A stretch of 64,000 bases of DNA from Acanthacorydalis orientalis. Taxonomy: Eukaryota > Arthropoda > Insecta > Megaloptera > Corydalidae. Below, piece after piece: positions 49,306 to 62,213 of the stretch; the first letter of the stretch is position 1, and every line of letters starts with the position of its first letter. The stretch is taken from NCBI GenBank assembly GCA_034766995.1, contig CM068315.1:15353010-15417009 (forward strand), given 5' to 3'. The translations under genes were made by a program, and so were the position numbers. The notes beneath the pieces were generated by a model. The model did no database searches. It saw only the letters and a list, made by a program, of their open reading frames with translations, and was not told where the DNA came from.

Positions 49306-50737
49306 AATAGTTTTTCTTTTTTATGATATTATTGCAATACATATAAAAAAATGTTGTCTTTGTAGTACTGTTGGAATATTCATAGTCTTTTAGAGTCAGT
49401 TGTACCATATAAATTGTACAGAGGAAAATATATAAATCTCGTATTAATACCTAGTAGTTACTATTAAGACATGTCTAAATTAGATTAGATTTTAAATTCT
49501 TCTGGTCAATATTTAAGTATGTTAATTTACAATTCTTTTTCTTTGTATATGTGTTGAAGTGATTTATTCACAACCTGTTTGTATATCTTGAGTTTGAAGT
49601 TGTACCCAACTGTCGAAATTGCGAAAAGAATAATCAAATAGTTTGAGAAGACAGTAACATTCTTGTTTTGTAAATTCTACGATTTTCTTTTTGTAGCACT
49701 GAACAGTTCTTCCCGATATAAATTTTAACTATTGAAATAGATGTATATTAGGCTATTAGAGAGTCCCTTCGTAGGAATTTTGGAGTTCTGCTGGTTGAAT
49801 TACGAGAAGTGGTTTCTTTTGGGACAGGCACGAAAAATATTCCATTTTTTAACGGCAATATAGAGAGACAATATAGATTTATGAGACATAGAGTACACTC
49901 GAGAAACATTAATTATGAGCCTCTGTGTTAACGAGGGAAAAATGGTTTTCGGTTTGAAAAAATACAACAGGAGATGCGAATATTGTTTTGTAATACACTT
50001 TACACGCGTCGTCTATTTTGTTTGACTTTTTGTTTTGAAAAAAATAATTTAACAAAAGATAAAGTTTTTATAAATGAAAGATTCATTTTTCTTCAACCTG
50101 TAATATTTGTCAAGCCGTGATCGAAGATAAACGAAACATGTATTTTATCAAATATTTAAATTGAAACCATCTCGTGCAGCTGAAATAAAATTTAAGTGTT
50201 AGAAAACTCTATAAAATAATACCAAACATGTGACCGACCCGTCGTTTTCATTTAAAATAATAATAATATTTGTCAGTGTGACATCGTATTACATTAGACA
50301 GGAAAACAATTAAATTAATATATGAATCTATCAAAAAAATTGTTCTTTCGACGTTTATGTGCAGAACTTTCGTATAGAGTTACGATAATGACTCGAAAGA
50401 GTATTATGTTCGTTGTTGGAAAAAATTACAAGTGTGTAACAGAAAAGGCGGATGATTTAAAACAAATTGTTATTGGAAAATTATACAGTACAAGACTGAG
50501 AATGATTACGGATAAAGGTGCGCGTTTATTACATTGTAAATACTTTTACAGATAGATTATTTTTATTTATTTGGAGATTTGTGTAAAATAAAATAGTTGA
50601 TAATAACTTAATGTCGTCAATAAGGTTTCAGGTTTCGTTTATTGTATTTTTTCAATTTATTCAACTATTTTTAAATTGTGTACGGGTAGGGCTTCATGTA
50701 AATACTTACAAATATATTTGTAGTAATTCTTTTTTGT

Positions 50738-50740
<3 letters not shown>

Positions 50741-50812
<72 letters not shown>
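50741..50812. repeat. (TA)n microsatellite with CATA interruptions
   Basis: TA runs on both sides of CATACATACAT. Confidence 0.95.
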
Positions 50813-50813
<1 letters not shown>

Positions 50814-51159
50814 ACAGCAATGAACTAAAAAATAGGCACAGGAAAAATTTTTAAGGAATTTACTTCCAATTGAAAAATGAGTAACATTTTTATATAATAT
50901 TGTTTTTATTTATTTTTAACTAAGTGATGTTTTATTTAATTCACAGATATTTAAAATTTATTTATTAATATATAGAAAACACCTGTTGTAATTGTGCTAC
51001 ACCTAAAAGCGTTGGTAAAAAAGTATAAAGCTTAAAATTTAAATTAAGTATTTAATACTGTACAAGATCGTTTCTTTAAATAAGTTTTTTTTTATTTAAT
51101 ATTTAATGGTTTATCCGTTATTGTAAAGCACTAGCTCGCATAGTCGAGACATCGACCAC

Positions 51160-51900
51160 CACCAATGAGTGACATTTTTCTGCTGGAATAGTGGTACCAT
51201 GCACTTGAAATTTCCTCCTCAATTAATCTCCATTTCGAAACGTTTTTTTATAAACTGTATTTTTCACTTCACTGCAGAAATTTTCAAGTGGGTATAAATT
51301 CGGAGATTGTGCTGGCGAGGGCGTAACTGATATTGTATTTTCTCGTAACCATTTTTTTTTTACCTTCTTTGAAATGTGTTTTGAATCATTGTCCTGATGC
51401 AATGTTCTAATTAGTGGTATATTTTCTTCACCACGGGGATGCATTACGTTTTCAAGAATATCGAAATGAGTATGCTGTGACATAGTATCTGTTATACATA
51501 TGGCCCGACGCATTACCACGAAAAACAGTCCAGTGTCATAATATTTACATCTGCAATGTTTGACTATCTTTTTGTTAACTAAGAGTTTTGTATTACGTGG
51601 ACGCCGAACAAATGCTGCTTCATCAGGACTACACAAATTAATAACCTTCTGACTGAGAATTTTCGTCAATTTTTTTATCCCTATTACATCATTCCAATAT
51701 TTATACTGTGCTGCAATTTTTTTTCTTTTTTTTAAAGTGGAACTTTCCGAGGTGATATTTCATACAAATGGATTTCATTCAGTCTTTTGCGAATTGTTCT
51801 AGTACTGACATTTTCATTAAAGTGATGAAGTATGCAGCCAAGTCTTACGCTAATATTTTATAATAAAAGGCGTTACTATTGTTAAAAAGTAGAATGAAAA
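51160..51900 (-). mobile_element. Tc1-like transposase fragment
   Basis: The minus strand reads FDILENVMHPRGEENIPLI, LHQDNDSKHISKKVKKKWL, then SVTPSPAQSPNLYPLENF and CSEVKNTVYKKTF. This is the Tc1 DD34E signature: QDNDPKHTSK with the second Asp, and SPDLNPIENLW with Glu kept in PLENF. An N-terminal part (about 51860-51660) is frame-broken. Termini not found. Within KDM1A intron 3 or beyond it. Confidence 0.8.
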
Positions 51901-52078
51901 AACACTTTGAAACATAAAAGTAATTTTATCATATATATTTTTTGGTCAATGGTTATATATATATATGTACGCATGTGTAAGTACATATGCACATACAAAT
52001 ATAAATTTAGAACTGTGTGTGCAATTCCAATGCCACGTTGTCACTAATTTTGTATTGTTGCGCCTACAGGGTTTAGTA

Positions 52079-52082
<4 letters not shown>

Positions 52083-52134
<52 letters not shown>

Positions 52135-52160
52135 ACATATATACACACATGCACACACGC
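52083..52160. repeat. (TA)n/(TG)n/(CA)n compound microsatellite
   Basis: TA run followed by GTGTGTGTGTAC and ACACACATGCACACAC; a short TA run also lies at 51953-51966. Confidence 0.95.
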
Positions 52161-52441
52161 TACGGTAACTTAAATTGACACGAACTGACCGTGTTAATAA
52201 GATAGTTGGTCAAAGTTAACCCGCCACCCGCCTGGTTCTGCCGTAGGTGTATGCACGTTAAAGTGTCATCTCGTGCGCCATAAAGCATGTAGCTTTAACA
52301 AGACACAATTACCGAGCTAATGAGGAAAATATTCCGAGGACATTTTACTATCAACGAGAGAAAAAGAACGTTTCGTTGTGTTCCGATTTTTGTTTTTTGT
52401 CGAGTTGACCTACAGATCGGTCGACGAAAATGAACGAGAAA
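52150..52441 (+). other. Candidate 5' UTR and first coding exon of an unidentified plus-strand gene
   Basis: This stretch is clearly less AT-rich than its surroundings and free of recognised repeats. It ends ATG AAC GAG AAA (52430-52441) followed by a strong donor GTATGT. A short ATG exon with a phase-0 donor is the same layout as KDM1A exon 1. No downstream exon could be tied to it, so product and reality are open; it could also be a conserved non-coding block. Confidence 0.35.
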
Positions 52442-52576
52442 GTATGTGTATATTTACGGGGAATGAAAAATATTATTTATGCAAATTTGTTCAAATTACA
52501 ATTGAAATAATACATATTTTTTTGATTTTATAGAGATTTATTTTTAACAGCTAACATCTAAAATGTTTATTTTTAC

Positions 52577-52800
52577 AAATCGTTTCATAAATTATTTTTT
52601 CATCCAACAAAGTACAAAAATTAGTTAGATTTTTGTTGTCCCTCGGCTTTCTGAAGATGATGGGATTACCATCGAAATGCGTACTGGCAACAAAAAATAT
52701 CAGCCATGATTTATTTAATGTTTTTGGTCAGAATCATTTTTGTGATGTGTGGGACAAAGAACAATTATTTGTAAAAGTTAATTTAGTCAGTGTCAGTATT
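52577..52800. repeat. Hairpin repeat family, copy
   Basis: Short left end TTATTTTTTCATCCAACAAA; long right arm CGGCTTTCTGAAGATGATGG to TTAATTTAGTCAGTGTCAGT. Confidence 0.65.
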
Positions 52801-52989
52801 GTGTTGTAAAACCTAAAATATTATTAACCGTCGCTTTAAAAAACAGTATTGTATGGTCTAGTGGATTAAATTGAAAGGCATCTTCCTAAGATTATTTCGA
52901 ATAGAAAAAGTTCTGTAAATAAGGGTCCAATTCACTTTCTATTTTTTTTTCTTTTTCGTTTCTCTCTATCTGCCTTTCAGCGTGGGAAC

Positions 52990-53345
52990 GGTCTCAGTTC
53001 ATCTCTTCCATCCATCTCTGCTACTGGTCAGTTTCTTCATCTCTTGCATGGTGCTTCCTTGCCCTCGTCCAAGCTACTATGTACTCTTGGAAACATAGTT
53101 CTTGGTTTCCGTCTTCCTATTCTTTCTTGGCACCTTACTTCTAAACATTTCCTCACTTTACTTTCCTCATTTGATTTGTATGCATATCCATACCATTTCA
53201 ACTGTCTCTCCTTCAGAATATCTTTCATGGCCCGTATCCCCAAGCTTTCTCTAATCCTCTCATTTCTTATGTAGTTTTTCCTTGTTTTCCCTGTTACGTT
53301 TCACAAAAACTTCATTTTCGCTACCATGATGCGTCTTATGTACTT
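52990..53345 (-). mobile_element. Non-LTR retrotransposon fragment (C-terminal end of reverse transcriptase ORF)
   Basis: The minus strand reads RKNYIRNERIRESLGIRAM then KDILKERQLKWYGYAYKSNE and RRKPRTMF. The pattern IRNExIRExLG...RQLRWYGHVxR is typical of the region after the reverse transcriptase domain in insect LINE-type elements. Stops interrupt it; 5' parts absent. Confidence 0.7.
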
Positions 53346-53372
53346 AACTCTGTAATATGCCTCCTTCAAATA

Positions 53373-53530
53373 ATAATACTTTCATCGAAATGCGCGTAAG
53401 CAACATTTAAAAATGATCAATAATGATTTATTGAACATTTTGGACCAGAACATTGCCTGTTTGCGGTTTGTAATGTGAAAAAGAAATTCATTCCTGAAAG
53501 TGAATTTCGCTACAGTGACAGATTGTATTG
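53373..53530 (-). repeat. Hairpin repeat family, single arm with complete outer end
   Basis: TTTCATCGAAATGCGCGTAA to GTGAATTTCGCTACAGTGAC. Confidence 0.7.
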
Positions 53531-53963
53531 AAAGTAAAAAAAATTCAAAAACGATTGTATTTCATTTGATAATTTGAACTAATTCAAATAATCTGGTCGT
53601 TGACTACGAAATCGAGATTGAACTGTTATACTACGTTAATTTGCGTTGTGTCCAAAGCATAACTAGTAAAATTTATAACGTCTCAAAATAAAATATATCA
53701 AACTATTTATGGTTCTGCTTGAAATCAGTATCAGAAATTGAGTTACAAAGTAGTCTTCCAACTTGGTTCTAAATGAAAGTTATGTGAAGTAAAGAATCAA
53801 AAATTTAAATTATTATAACATCTGTGTGGTACCTACTTGAAATATCCTGAAAATAAAGTAGTTTTTTAGCAAAGAATCATAAATTTCCACAATCTATATT
53901 TTTATAAAAATCTTCGATTTGATCTGTGCGATTTCCGAGAAGTACTCTTCTATGAAATTGAAC

Positions 53964-53965
<2 letters not shown>

Positions 53966-54013
<48 letters not shown>
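53966..54013. repeat. (TA)n microsatellite
   Basis: Uninterrupted TA run. Confidence 0.95.
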
Positions 54014-54017
<4 letters not shown>

Positions 54018-54109
54018 TACATGATGACGTGTTCGCACGAACAGTGAACTAAAGTTTGGTCCGTACGACAAATAAACGACGACGCCTGTTAACAGATTCA
54101 ATAATATAT

Positions 54110-54400
54110 TTTAATTAAATCAAAGTCTGCAACACGTATTCATTTACGTATAAGTAAATAAATATCGGACGCGATACGATCTCTCGCTTTTCAACGCCCC
54201 GAAAATCACTTATCTCCGGGAATCTGATTGTAAATTCCATAAACGATACGCACTGATACGGTGTATCGGCCATTCAATTAACAACGCCACATAAAATACC
54301 ATACGGACGATACGTGCGAGAGACAGAGACAACAGATCGTTTGCACGGACCTAATGAGATGGTTACGGTGGTATAAGAACGTATGATTTTTTGAGTTTGT
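54110..54400. other. GC-richer unique island, function unknown
   Basis: About 290 bp with repeated GATACG/CGTATC-like words (for example around 54175, 54245-54265 and 54300-54320), no long open frame and no transposon similarity that I can recognise. It could be a promoter, enhancer or untranslated exon. Confidence 0.3.
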
Positions 54401-55024
54401 TTTCATTACTTTTGTAAATATTTGTTCGAGACAATTAGTGTGAACGAGCACAGGTTGAGTTATGAATTCATATGTTGCTCTACTAACTATTTTCAATCTA
54501 ATTTCTTCCTATTTACAGCTCGAACTTCTCAATATTATTCAAATTTCAGATATTTAATAATTTCTAATAGATTTCTAATTCGTATAGTGCACATGATTAT
54601 TCAAAAATGTTTTGTATAATTTTCAATAGGTTAAGTTTTTCATCTAATCCATTGTATTGGTATCAACAGAGTCGGGTTGTCTTTCTATATCGGGTTTCAA
54701 TATCGGAAATTCGATCGTAACACAGTTTCATATTGTTAATCTGGAAGATTAAATGGTACAAAGCCGCGTTTATTGTAATCGTACATTTGAAAGGAATAGG
54801 GCTGTGCATCACTTAAAAAGGTATTTGTATAAGGGTGAAAGGTCCCGAATTCAATTCAAAATCTAGCATTGATCTAATTTTCTTTGTTACATTTTTTTAA
54901 TCTGAATTTAATAACAGACAATTACTGTTATGCATTGCCGAGAAAAATTATCTATTTTTATCTGTCTCATATACACATTCATATATCAATACAAATACCA
55001 CACATTCGCTATACTCGCGATCGA

Positions 55025-55750
55025 ATGTATTGTCCATCTCTGGTAATATTTTCTTTCAAATAAATATCTAATGTTCAGAAAACATGCAATTTATTTCAGT
55101 CTTTCACATCTCTATTGAAAGTCAGATATTTATCAATATTTATTCTTATAATAGTTAATATATTCAACAATTACATGTAATTATAATTTCTTATCCACAA
55201 AGACATACTGATCTTACTGATCTTTTTTGTTTACTTTAATTGTGAATTCGTTATATTCATATTAGGTATAGTCAATATCGACCGTATTATCCATCTTTGG
55301 TAATATTTTCTCTAAAAAAAATCTAATGCTCAAAAAATATGTTTTTTATTTCAATTTCTTACATCTCTATATTGAATATCAAATGTTTATCAGCATTTAT
55401 TCTTGCGATTTATAACATATTTAATATTTACAATTTTAATGTTTTGTTTGCGAAAGCACAGTCTTACTGGCCTCTTTTCTTCACTTAAATCGTGAATTTT
55501 TTCATATTTACTTTCGTTGTATTCAAGATTGACTGTATTATCCATTTTTGATAATATTTTCTCTCATATAAAATCTAACACTCAAAAAACACGCTTATAT
55601 TTAAGTTCTTCTCTAACATGTCTATTGAAAATAAAATATTTATCAACAGTATTTCTTATAATTTTGAATTTTATTTTTATAAATTGATAATTTTCACCAC
55701 TATAAAACAGATTAACTTTTGTTAATGAAATTCAGTGGTGAATTTTTGAT
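55025..55750. repeat. Tandem repeat of about 250 bp, nearly three copies
   Basis: The word ATTRTCCATCTTTGGTAATA followed by TTTTCT starts at 55029, 55286 and 55537 (spacing 257 and 251). Each copy then carries AATCTAATGCTCAAAAAA, a CATCTCTATTGAAA word, TATTTATCAACATTTATTCT and a TTAATTGTGAATT word. A partial tail of an earlier copy precedes 55025. No long open frame. Confidence 0.8.
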
Positions 55751-56128
55751 AATATCACAAAAGACAAACAACAATTCTTCTCATTCATCCACGTTATGCT
55801 ACACGGAACGTCTAGCATTTATTTTAAGTGACACGAGTTCTTCCTTTGCTATGAAAAGAACGTATATGAACGTTTTAGACGAAAAAAATGTGCAAGTGAC
55901 ACGAACGGCACATTCTTTTGAAAACTGATACGCAGGAAACGTATACATTGATGCAATGTCTTTCGGTATAGAATTTTTTTTCATTTCACGACAGGAAGTT
56001 TTATGTGAAACAAACACTACCGACGATTCCAATCCTTTTTTTGATGCGGACGGTGTGTGAAGAGGCCGACCTTCTTGTCGGTTTAAGAGAAACCAGAATA
56101 CACGAAATACATACATACGCACAAGCAT

Positions 56129-56129
56129 C

Positions 56130-56160
<31 letters not shown>

Positions 56161-56181
56161 ATATATACTTATATATACATA

Positions 56182-56224
<43 letters not shown>

Positions 56225-56306
56225 TAGGGAGCTTCGCCCCTAGATCGCTATGCTCAGTAACCTCCAAACTTGCTGCGCTCGCCCACTTGTCAGTTATAAG
56301 CATGTC

Positions 56307-56340
<34 letters not shown>

Positions 56341-56343
56341 TAG
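56129..56343. repeat. (TA)n tracts surrounding a GC-rich segment
   Basis: TA/CATA runs at 56129-56219 and 56310-56341, with an 86-bp segment of quite different composition between them (56220-56306). Confidence 0.9.
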
Positions 56344-56494
56344 TATGTTTTTATAATGATTATCGTAGACAGATTGCATCGTGTTATTTTATATATGAGT
56401 TAATACATATTTGGGTATCATAGAAACCACGACGTCAACGTCATAAATAAACAAGTCAACGTCATCGAATTCTTTGTGGATAATTTTGATTTTA

Positions 56495-56566
<72 letters not shown>
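56495..56566. repeat. (ATCT)n then (TA)n microsatellite
   Basis: About seven ATCT units followed by a TA run that ends TATACACTAG, the same junction word as at 56217-56227. Confidence 0.95.
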
Positions 56567-56567
<1 letters not shown>

Positions 56568-57011
56568 TAGATTGTAAAAAGCAAACCAATTGTAGTATCG
56601 AGAATCATTTTCATTAAATGAGAGCAATAAGAAACCAATAAAACGAATGTCAAGTACTAATGCATCTTGTATTTATAGATTCTTGAAAAGTTTTTAACCT
56701 CAATAATATATATTTGTACCGAAAATCAAGGCATAGAAGTGAAATATATTGATTTTTTATAAAATATTTATAAACATGTAGTTGTGTTCATGTGACAATG
56801 AAAAATGATAAGGAAAAATGATCTGGAGAAAGATGTAAGATAGGAAAAAATAATTTTGCTAAAATTTTGCGATTAAAAACAAGTCTGTAAAATAGATAAT
56901 ATTATAAAAGTGTATCTGTGTATAAAAGATCAAGTATTGAATGGAAAATCAATTAAATTTTGATTAACAAAATTATATGAAAATGAAAAAAAATACTCCA
57001 TAAATCATTAA

Positions 57012-57165
57012 AAGTATGTCTGGTTAAAATTGTTCAATAAATGTATATAGATCTTTTTTTCAGTTGTTGTTTATGCGCATTTCATCATCCTCACAGCGTC
57101 AAAATACAGAATTGTCTTTTTGTTAATAGCATCGCTATCGAAATACCTGTAAGCATCAATCGAAA
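57012..57165. repeat. Hairpin repeat family, decayed copy
   Basis: TTGTTCAATAAATGTATATA, ATGCGCATTTCATCATCCTC, then an inverted ATCGCTATCGAAATACCTGT. Confidence 0.5.
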
Positions 57166-58179
57166 GAGATCAGTCATGAACATTTTTTAATTATTTGTTT
57201 CACACAGTTATTCTAGTTATTTACTAAAATTAGTTGAGATTTTTTTTAATTACCAGGAAGTGTACTTCAAGTTAATTTTTGGTTTATATTTAATTTAAAT
57301 TTCATGCTTAAAATAGAAGAGAAAACAACGAATAACATAAAATTAAACTACTTGAAAATGTTTATTGTGTTGTTTTCTTGTGTTAGTCAGTCTTGCTTAT
57401 TTTGGTATACGAATATGGTAGGTGATGTGCGAGTTTATTTTTTCCTACAGAAAAAGAAACGAACTCACAATAGACATACAGGATTCAAAGAAAATAAAAT
57501 CTAAAGATGACTGAAAAGATACATTTCGTTGCTGCAGTTTAAAGAACAGCAGTTATGAAAAATACAACATAAATCAATACATCATTACAAAAAGATTGTA
57601 GACAAACAAATATGAATTATAAGCGCTTGAATTTTATTTTCAAATGTTAAACGGTATTGAGAGTGTAATTTTTTATATCTCTTTTATATTTAACCTCTTC
57701 TTTGTAAAATTTATTTTTCTTTATACAGCCATTACGTTTTCTGTAAAATAATAAATAGTAAGAGTAGTGTGCTTATTCGAATTAGTAACTGAGTGCGTCA
57801 ATAATATGTCACTTTTTAAAGTGTAACTAAGATAAAATCATAGTTATTACGGCTGAATCTCAAAGAATTCAATTGATTAATTGCAACAATGAAGCAAGCC
57901 TCAATGATGATGAATAAGTATTCAGTACTATTTTGTTTATATAAATCTAATTAAAAAAATGGGTTATCCTTGATTTTTGGTCCTGGTGATTCACTTAAGT
58001 ATTTGTCTGCTACGACTAGCTTCGGTTCTTGAATTATTCTCATATTGTTGATAAATTAAATGAGTTTATCAACAAGCTTCTGAAGATTCTTCAGGAATCT
58101 AAACTAATTGTGGTAAATAAATACTGTTCGATTCGCCAGAATTACGACTACCAAGATAATATACCATCGGTGTCTTCTT

Positions 58180-58690
58180 TTTTGATGGTGCTATAGCCCA
58201 AATAAAACTTTGGTCTCTACAGTTTTCTGCCTCCAGACATCTCTCTCCATGGCTGTCCTTCTCCAGTTCCCTACTCTCCACAGTTCCACTGCATCATTCT
58301 CTACATCTGAGCCTTGGTTTTCTCACAGGTCGTCTCTCGTCTGGTTATTCATCTAAGACCTTTTTTGGTACACTTGAGTCCTGCATCGACTCATTGTGAC
58401 CCGCCCATCGCAGGTGTAGCATTTTTATAAAGATGGCTACTTTTGGTTCCTTGTAGACTTTATATAATTCAAAGTTGTAGCGTATTCTTCATGTACATCC
58501 ATCGTTTACTGACCAAAACGTCATTCTCACTATTCTTCTTTCGATGGTATCCAACATTTTTACGGTTTTAGCTGACATGATCCACGTTTCACCTCCATAA
58601 GATATAGTAGTACGGATGAGAGTTTTATACAATCTGGTTTTGGTCTTCCCATCCACATTTTTTGATTTCATTACCTGGCAAGAGCACGAA
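58180..58690 (-). mobile_element. Non-LTR retrotransposon fragment, second copy
   Basis: The minus strand reads KTKTRLYKTLIRTTISYGGE, TWIMSAKTVKMLDTIERRI, VRMTFWSVNDGC, then LHLRWAGHNESMQDSSVPKK and a decayed tail to about 58190. The order (LYKTLIRP...YGxETW...ExxLRRIFG...LRWxGH) is the canonical 3' end of a LINE reverse transcriptase ORF. Confidence 0.75.
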
Positions 58691-58999
58691 ATATGTTCTA
58701 TTAGCTGCTATTATGTATTTCTGGAAGTTCTTGAGATTCCTTATTTCCATTGGCGATGTTTGAACAAAGGTATGTGTGATTTTTTTATAACCTTGAAACT
58801 TTAATCGTTCATGATGATGTCAATGGTATTACAAGTATAAAAATAGACAATTATACTTTTATCCTTGATTATTTGAGTTGTGAATTCTATTTCTCTTTCG
58901 ATACATATTTCTTGTTTGAAAAAAGGTATCAAGGGTATCAAAGGGTCGATGTAGCAAACTTTTATATACCTACTGTGCGTCTAATAACTATTTCAAAAC

Positions 59000-61900
59000 A
59001 GTAGTCGTCATCACAAGAACGATTGAATCTAATCAGGAAGCAGTATAATCTGGAGTACACTTGTTGACCATAGTTGAATGTAACACAATACTGTTATTAG
59101 GGCACAATCCGGGCCGACGTCATTTTTGTCATGTGCACGCCTTTCAATAGTCGAAGAATTGAGAAACGTATATCAGGCAAAACCGTTTGTCGGCCTTTTT
59201 TCTTCTTGAACAAGAGTGCACGAAGAATTTTTTTTTATTCGAAATTTGCCAGGTTAAATTCATCACGTGATAAAGATTGTAACAGTTACTACAGATTGAA
59301 AGTTTTATTACTTTTAACTGCAATATTTTTTTTTAAAATATTTAGATTTATACTACAAAATTTTGATTAAAAGAATGCGTGCAGTGTAATTGATTCTTGT
59401 TACATAAAGTAAATCGTTAAATTAATTTTCTAGCGATTTTATTTTAATAAATTTCAAAGCGTAATATAAATATTTTAAGTTGATATAAATTATACAGAGT
59501 AGCGAATAAATTCAATTCGTGCACAGATCTTATTCTCATGTTAACATAGATAATGATAATATAGTTTAACATGTTACAGTGTACTAAACACGAAATAAGA
59601 CCTTTAGGGGATGAAGAGCTGTTTGTAGTGTACGAACTCGTTTCTACATAACACATTTGCTGTTCTTTGTACTCTTGTTATTGTTGATCAAGCGTATTGA
59701 AACTCTGTTAGTGTCGGACGAATAGAAAAATGTAACGTTTTTATTACACTTATATTTTTTTAATTTGTATTTAAAATATATTTTATTTTGTTTGGTATAC
59801 AAAAAAGAAATACAAGTGAAATACTGCAGAGTCTGTCACTTGAAAATAAAAAAAAGCTAGGAGATATTTAAGTTATTGGAACATTGTTTCTTTAAAATTA
59901 AATCTGGAATTAAATATGAATATAATACTCGATACATTTCTGACAGTGGCTAAATTAATTTCACAAATTATTTTTTTCAACCCATAAATAACAAAATTGA
60001 GCACATATAAAGGTGTAAACAAGTACGCAGAAAATAATTTTTCTGATACTCCAGGACTAGATACCCTGATAGAATTGTCAATGCCCTATTTATGTTATTG
60101 TATTTAAAGACTATCAATTTTTATCGAATCTTTTGTCTACTATCATATATTTATAGAAATTATGTTTCTATTAAAATCGTATTTTTTGTCTTAGTTACTT
60201 CTGGTTAAATATATTCGATATTTTTGTCGAAAAGAGCATAGAATCAATTTTAATAAGCGAATGTTTTTACTGAACTGGCTACGTGCCTCACTGTCACCGT
60301 TTGTCTGGAACATCTCAGTGCAGTAGCCTCTCTCTAGATTTTTAATTTAACCCAAAGCTCCAAGTACCACCACGACAAGTGTATCTATTGTCCAGTCGTG
60401 AAGCACGAGTCATGGGTTCTTGTGCCCGGCACTCTGCGAACGAAAACACTGTGGTCGTAACATAGCTAGTGCTATGGTCAAACTGCGATAATGTTGTCAG
60501 AATTTTAATAACTTTTGTATTGAAAAGATTGATGAAATTGAAAAAAAATTTTTGTTTTTCTGTAGAATTCTGGACTTTATTTCTGTTCTAAGTTTGTATA
60601 TTCTCAATTATAAAAATCGTTTCGTAATTCCGAAAATTGATTAACAAAACATAAATGATAAAGTTATGTATAACATAAATGTCAGATCAATAGTGTATGT
60701 CATAAAAATGGTATTATTTATATACACTAATTACGTATGTAAATATCATGCATGTTATAAAAATAATAAAACAGTAATAATAATAATAACATAGAGAACA
60801 AATGAGTACATGCTGAACGAAACACTTTCATTTTAATTTTTATAAAAAGTATTTATTGCTCGAATCCACACATGCTCATAAACAATTACTGAAACTATTT
60901 ATCGGAAAGGTCAGAAAAAATAGTTCTCTTATAAGACGTGCGCTGTACGTTGATTCTGATTAAAAATTCAACTACCTAAAAACCCACAAGTCACAAATAA
61001 GCATTATTAGACATGGACACACATACACCGTTCGTGCAAATAACAGGTAGTCGTAATTCGAAATTAATAAATTTGTAGATAATTGAACGTATCCCTCGAG
61101 AGACTTTCACAAAAGCTAGTTACACAACGATTCTTTTGGTCATTATAAACTAATATTTATCATCGTAATGAACAGAGAAAAAAATAATAATAAGGCGATC
61201 TGTAATTTAATAATCGTCTATACGCGGCAACGAAACCTGCTTTGCTATTAAAAAAAGGATATTAAACATATTTTAATAAGTACGTTGCGGAGTATACGAA
61301 AAAAACTCACATTACAGCATTATAATCGTTTTACATAGCTTTTGTTAACTACGTTCATCAATCATATTGTTGGGAATCGATAATATTTTTTTTGTTTGTT
61401 TACTTATTTATTCGTCAGAATTATTCATCGTTTTTAAATATCGGATTTCGGAGAGATGTTTTATGTTTAAGTGATTCTTTCGAGGGTTTTTTTTGTGAAA
61501 AAAAACATTTTTTACCGAGTGCATTAGGTTCAGACGCAAAATCGTCTGTTTTTCGAGAGCTATAATTTAATATATACATAATTCTGAAAAAGTATTTTTT
61601 ATTTAATAATGTAATTTTTGTCATTTGGTACGATCTTTCTCCATCTATTAACGAGATTTTCAATTTTATTTTTGAAAAAAGATGGTGTGTTCGATGCAAG
61701 ATAACCAACCACCACACATGTGGTTTTTGATATCTGCTATTGGGATAAATTATTCTCTTAGAGTATGTTGCAGTGAACTGAATAATAATAAGTGATAATC
61801 AGATGGAGTGATCTTTGAACTGTACAAAAAGAATGTGGTAGGCTTTTCCAATTCAGTTCGTATTGCTTGCGCCGTGTTCTGTTGCCGTATGCAATCTGGC

Positions 61901-62200
61901 GTAGAAATGATGTAATATTACTTCTTTACGATTGATTCAGTATCCACACTTCCCTTGAAGTTTTTCATTTAATTTTTCCAATTATTGATAGTATAGCGCT
62001 TAATCAACAGTTTGATTTATGTTTAAAATTTCCTCATGACTTACATATTTTATATCCCACCAGACAAACCATAACTTTTTTATGATCAAATGTAATCCTT
62101 GGTATTTGTATGGGCGCTCCTCTAGATTTAACCACTGTTTTTCTCTCTCTACATATTATAGAGAATACACTTTTCGTTTTTGGTCATTATCTTGTTTAAA
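59000..62200. other. Non-coding stretch, mostly featureless
   Basis: AT-rich sequence with no exon, terminus or tandem array that I can support. 60280-60480 is less AT-rich, and one word in it (AAGTACCACCACGACA, 60369) also occurs at 31305. Confidence 0.4.
59942..60010 (+). repeat. Hairpin repeat family, outer end only
   Basis: GACAGTGGCTAAATTAATTT then CAACCCATAAATAACAAAAT. Confidence 0.5.
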
Positions 62201-62213
62201 AAATTGTTAGATT

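Noticed and set aside
50322..50555. 77-codon plus-strand open frame considered as a KDM1A exon
   Set aside because: It does not match any part of the amine-oxidase domain.
54790..54870. A tRNA-like GGTCCCGAATTCAATTC word
   Set aside because: B-box imperfect and no suitable A-box or pairing arms; too weak to list.
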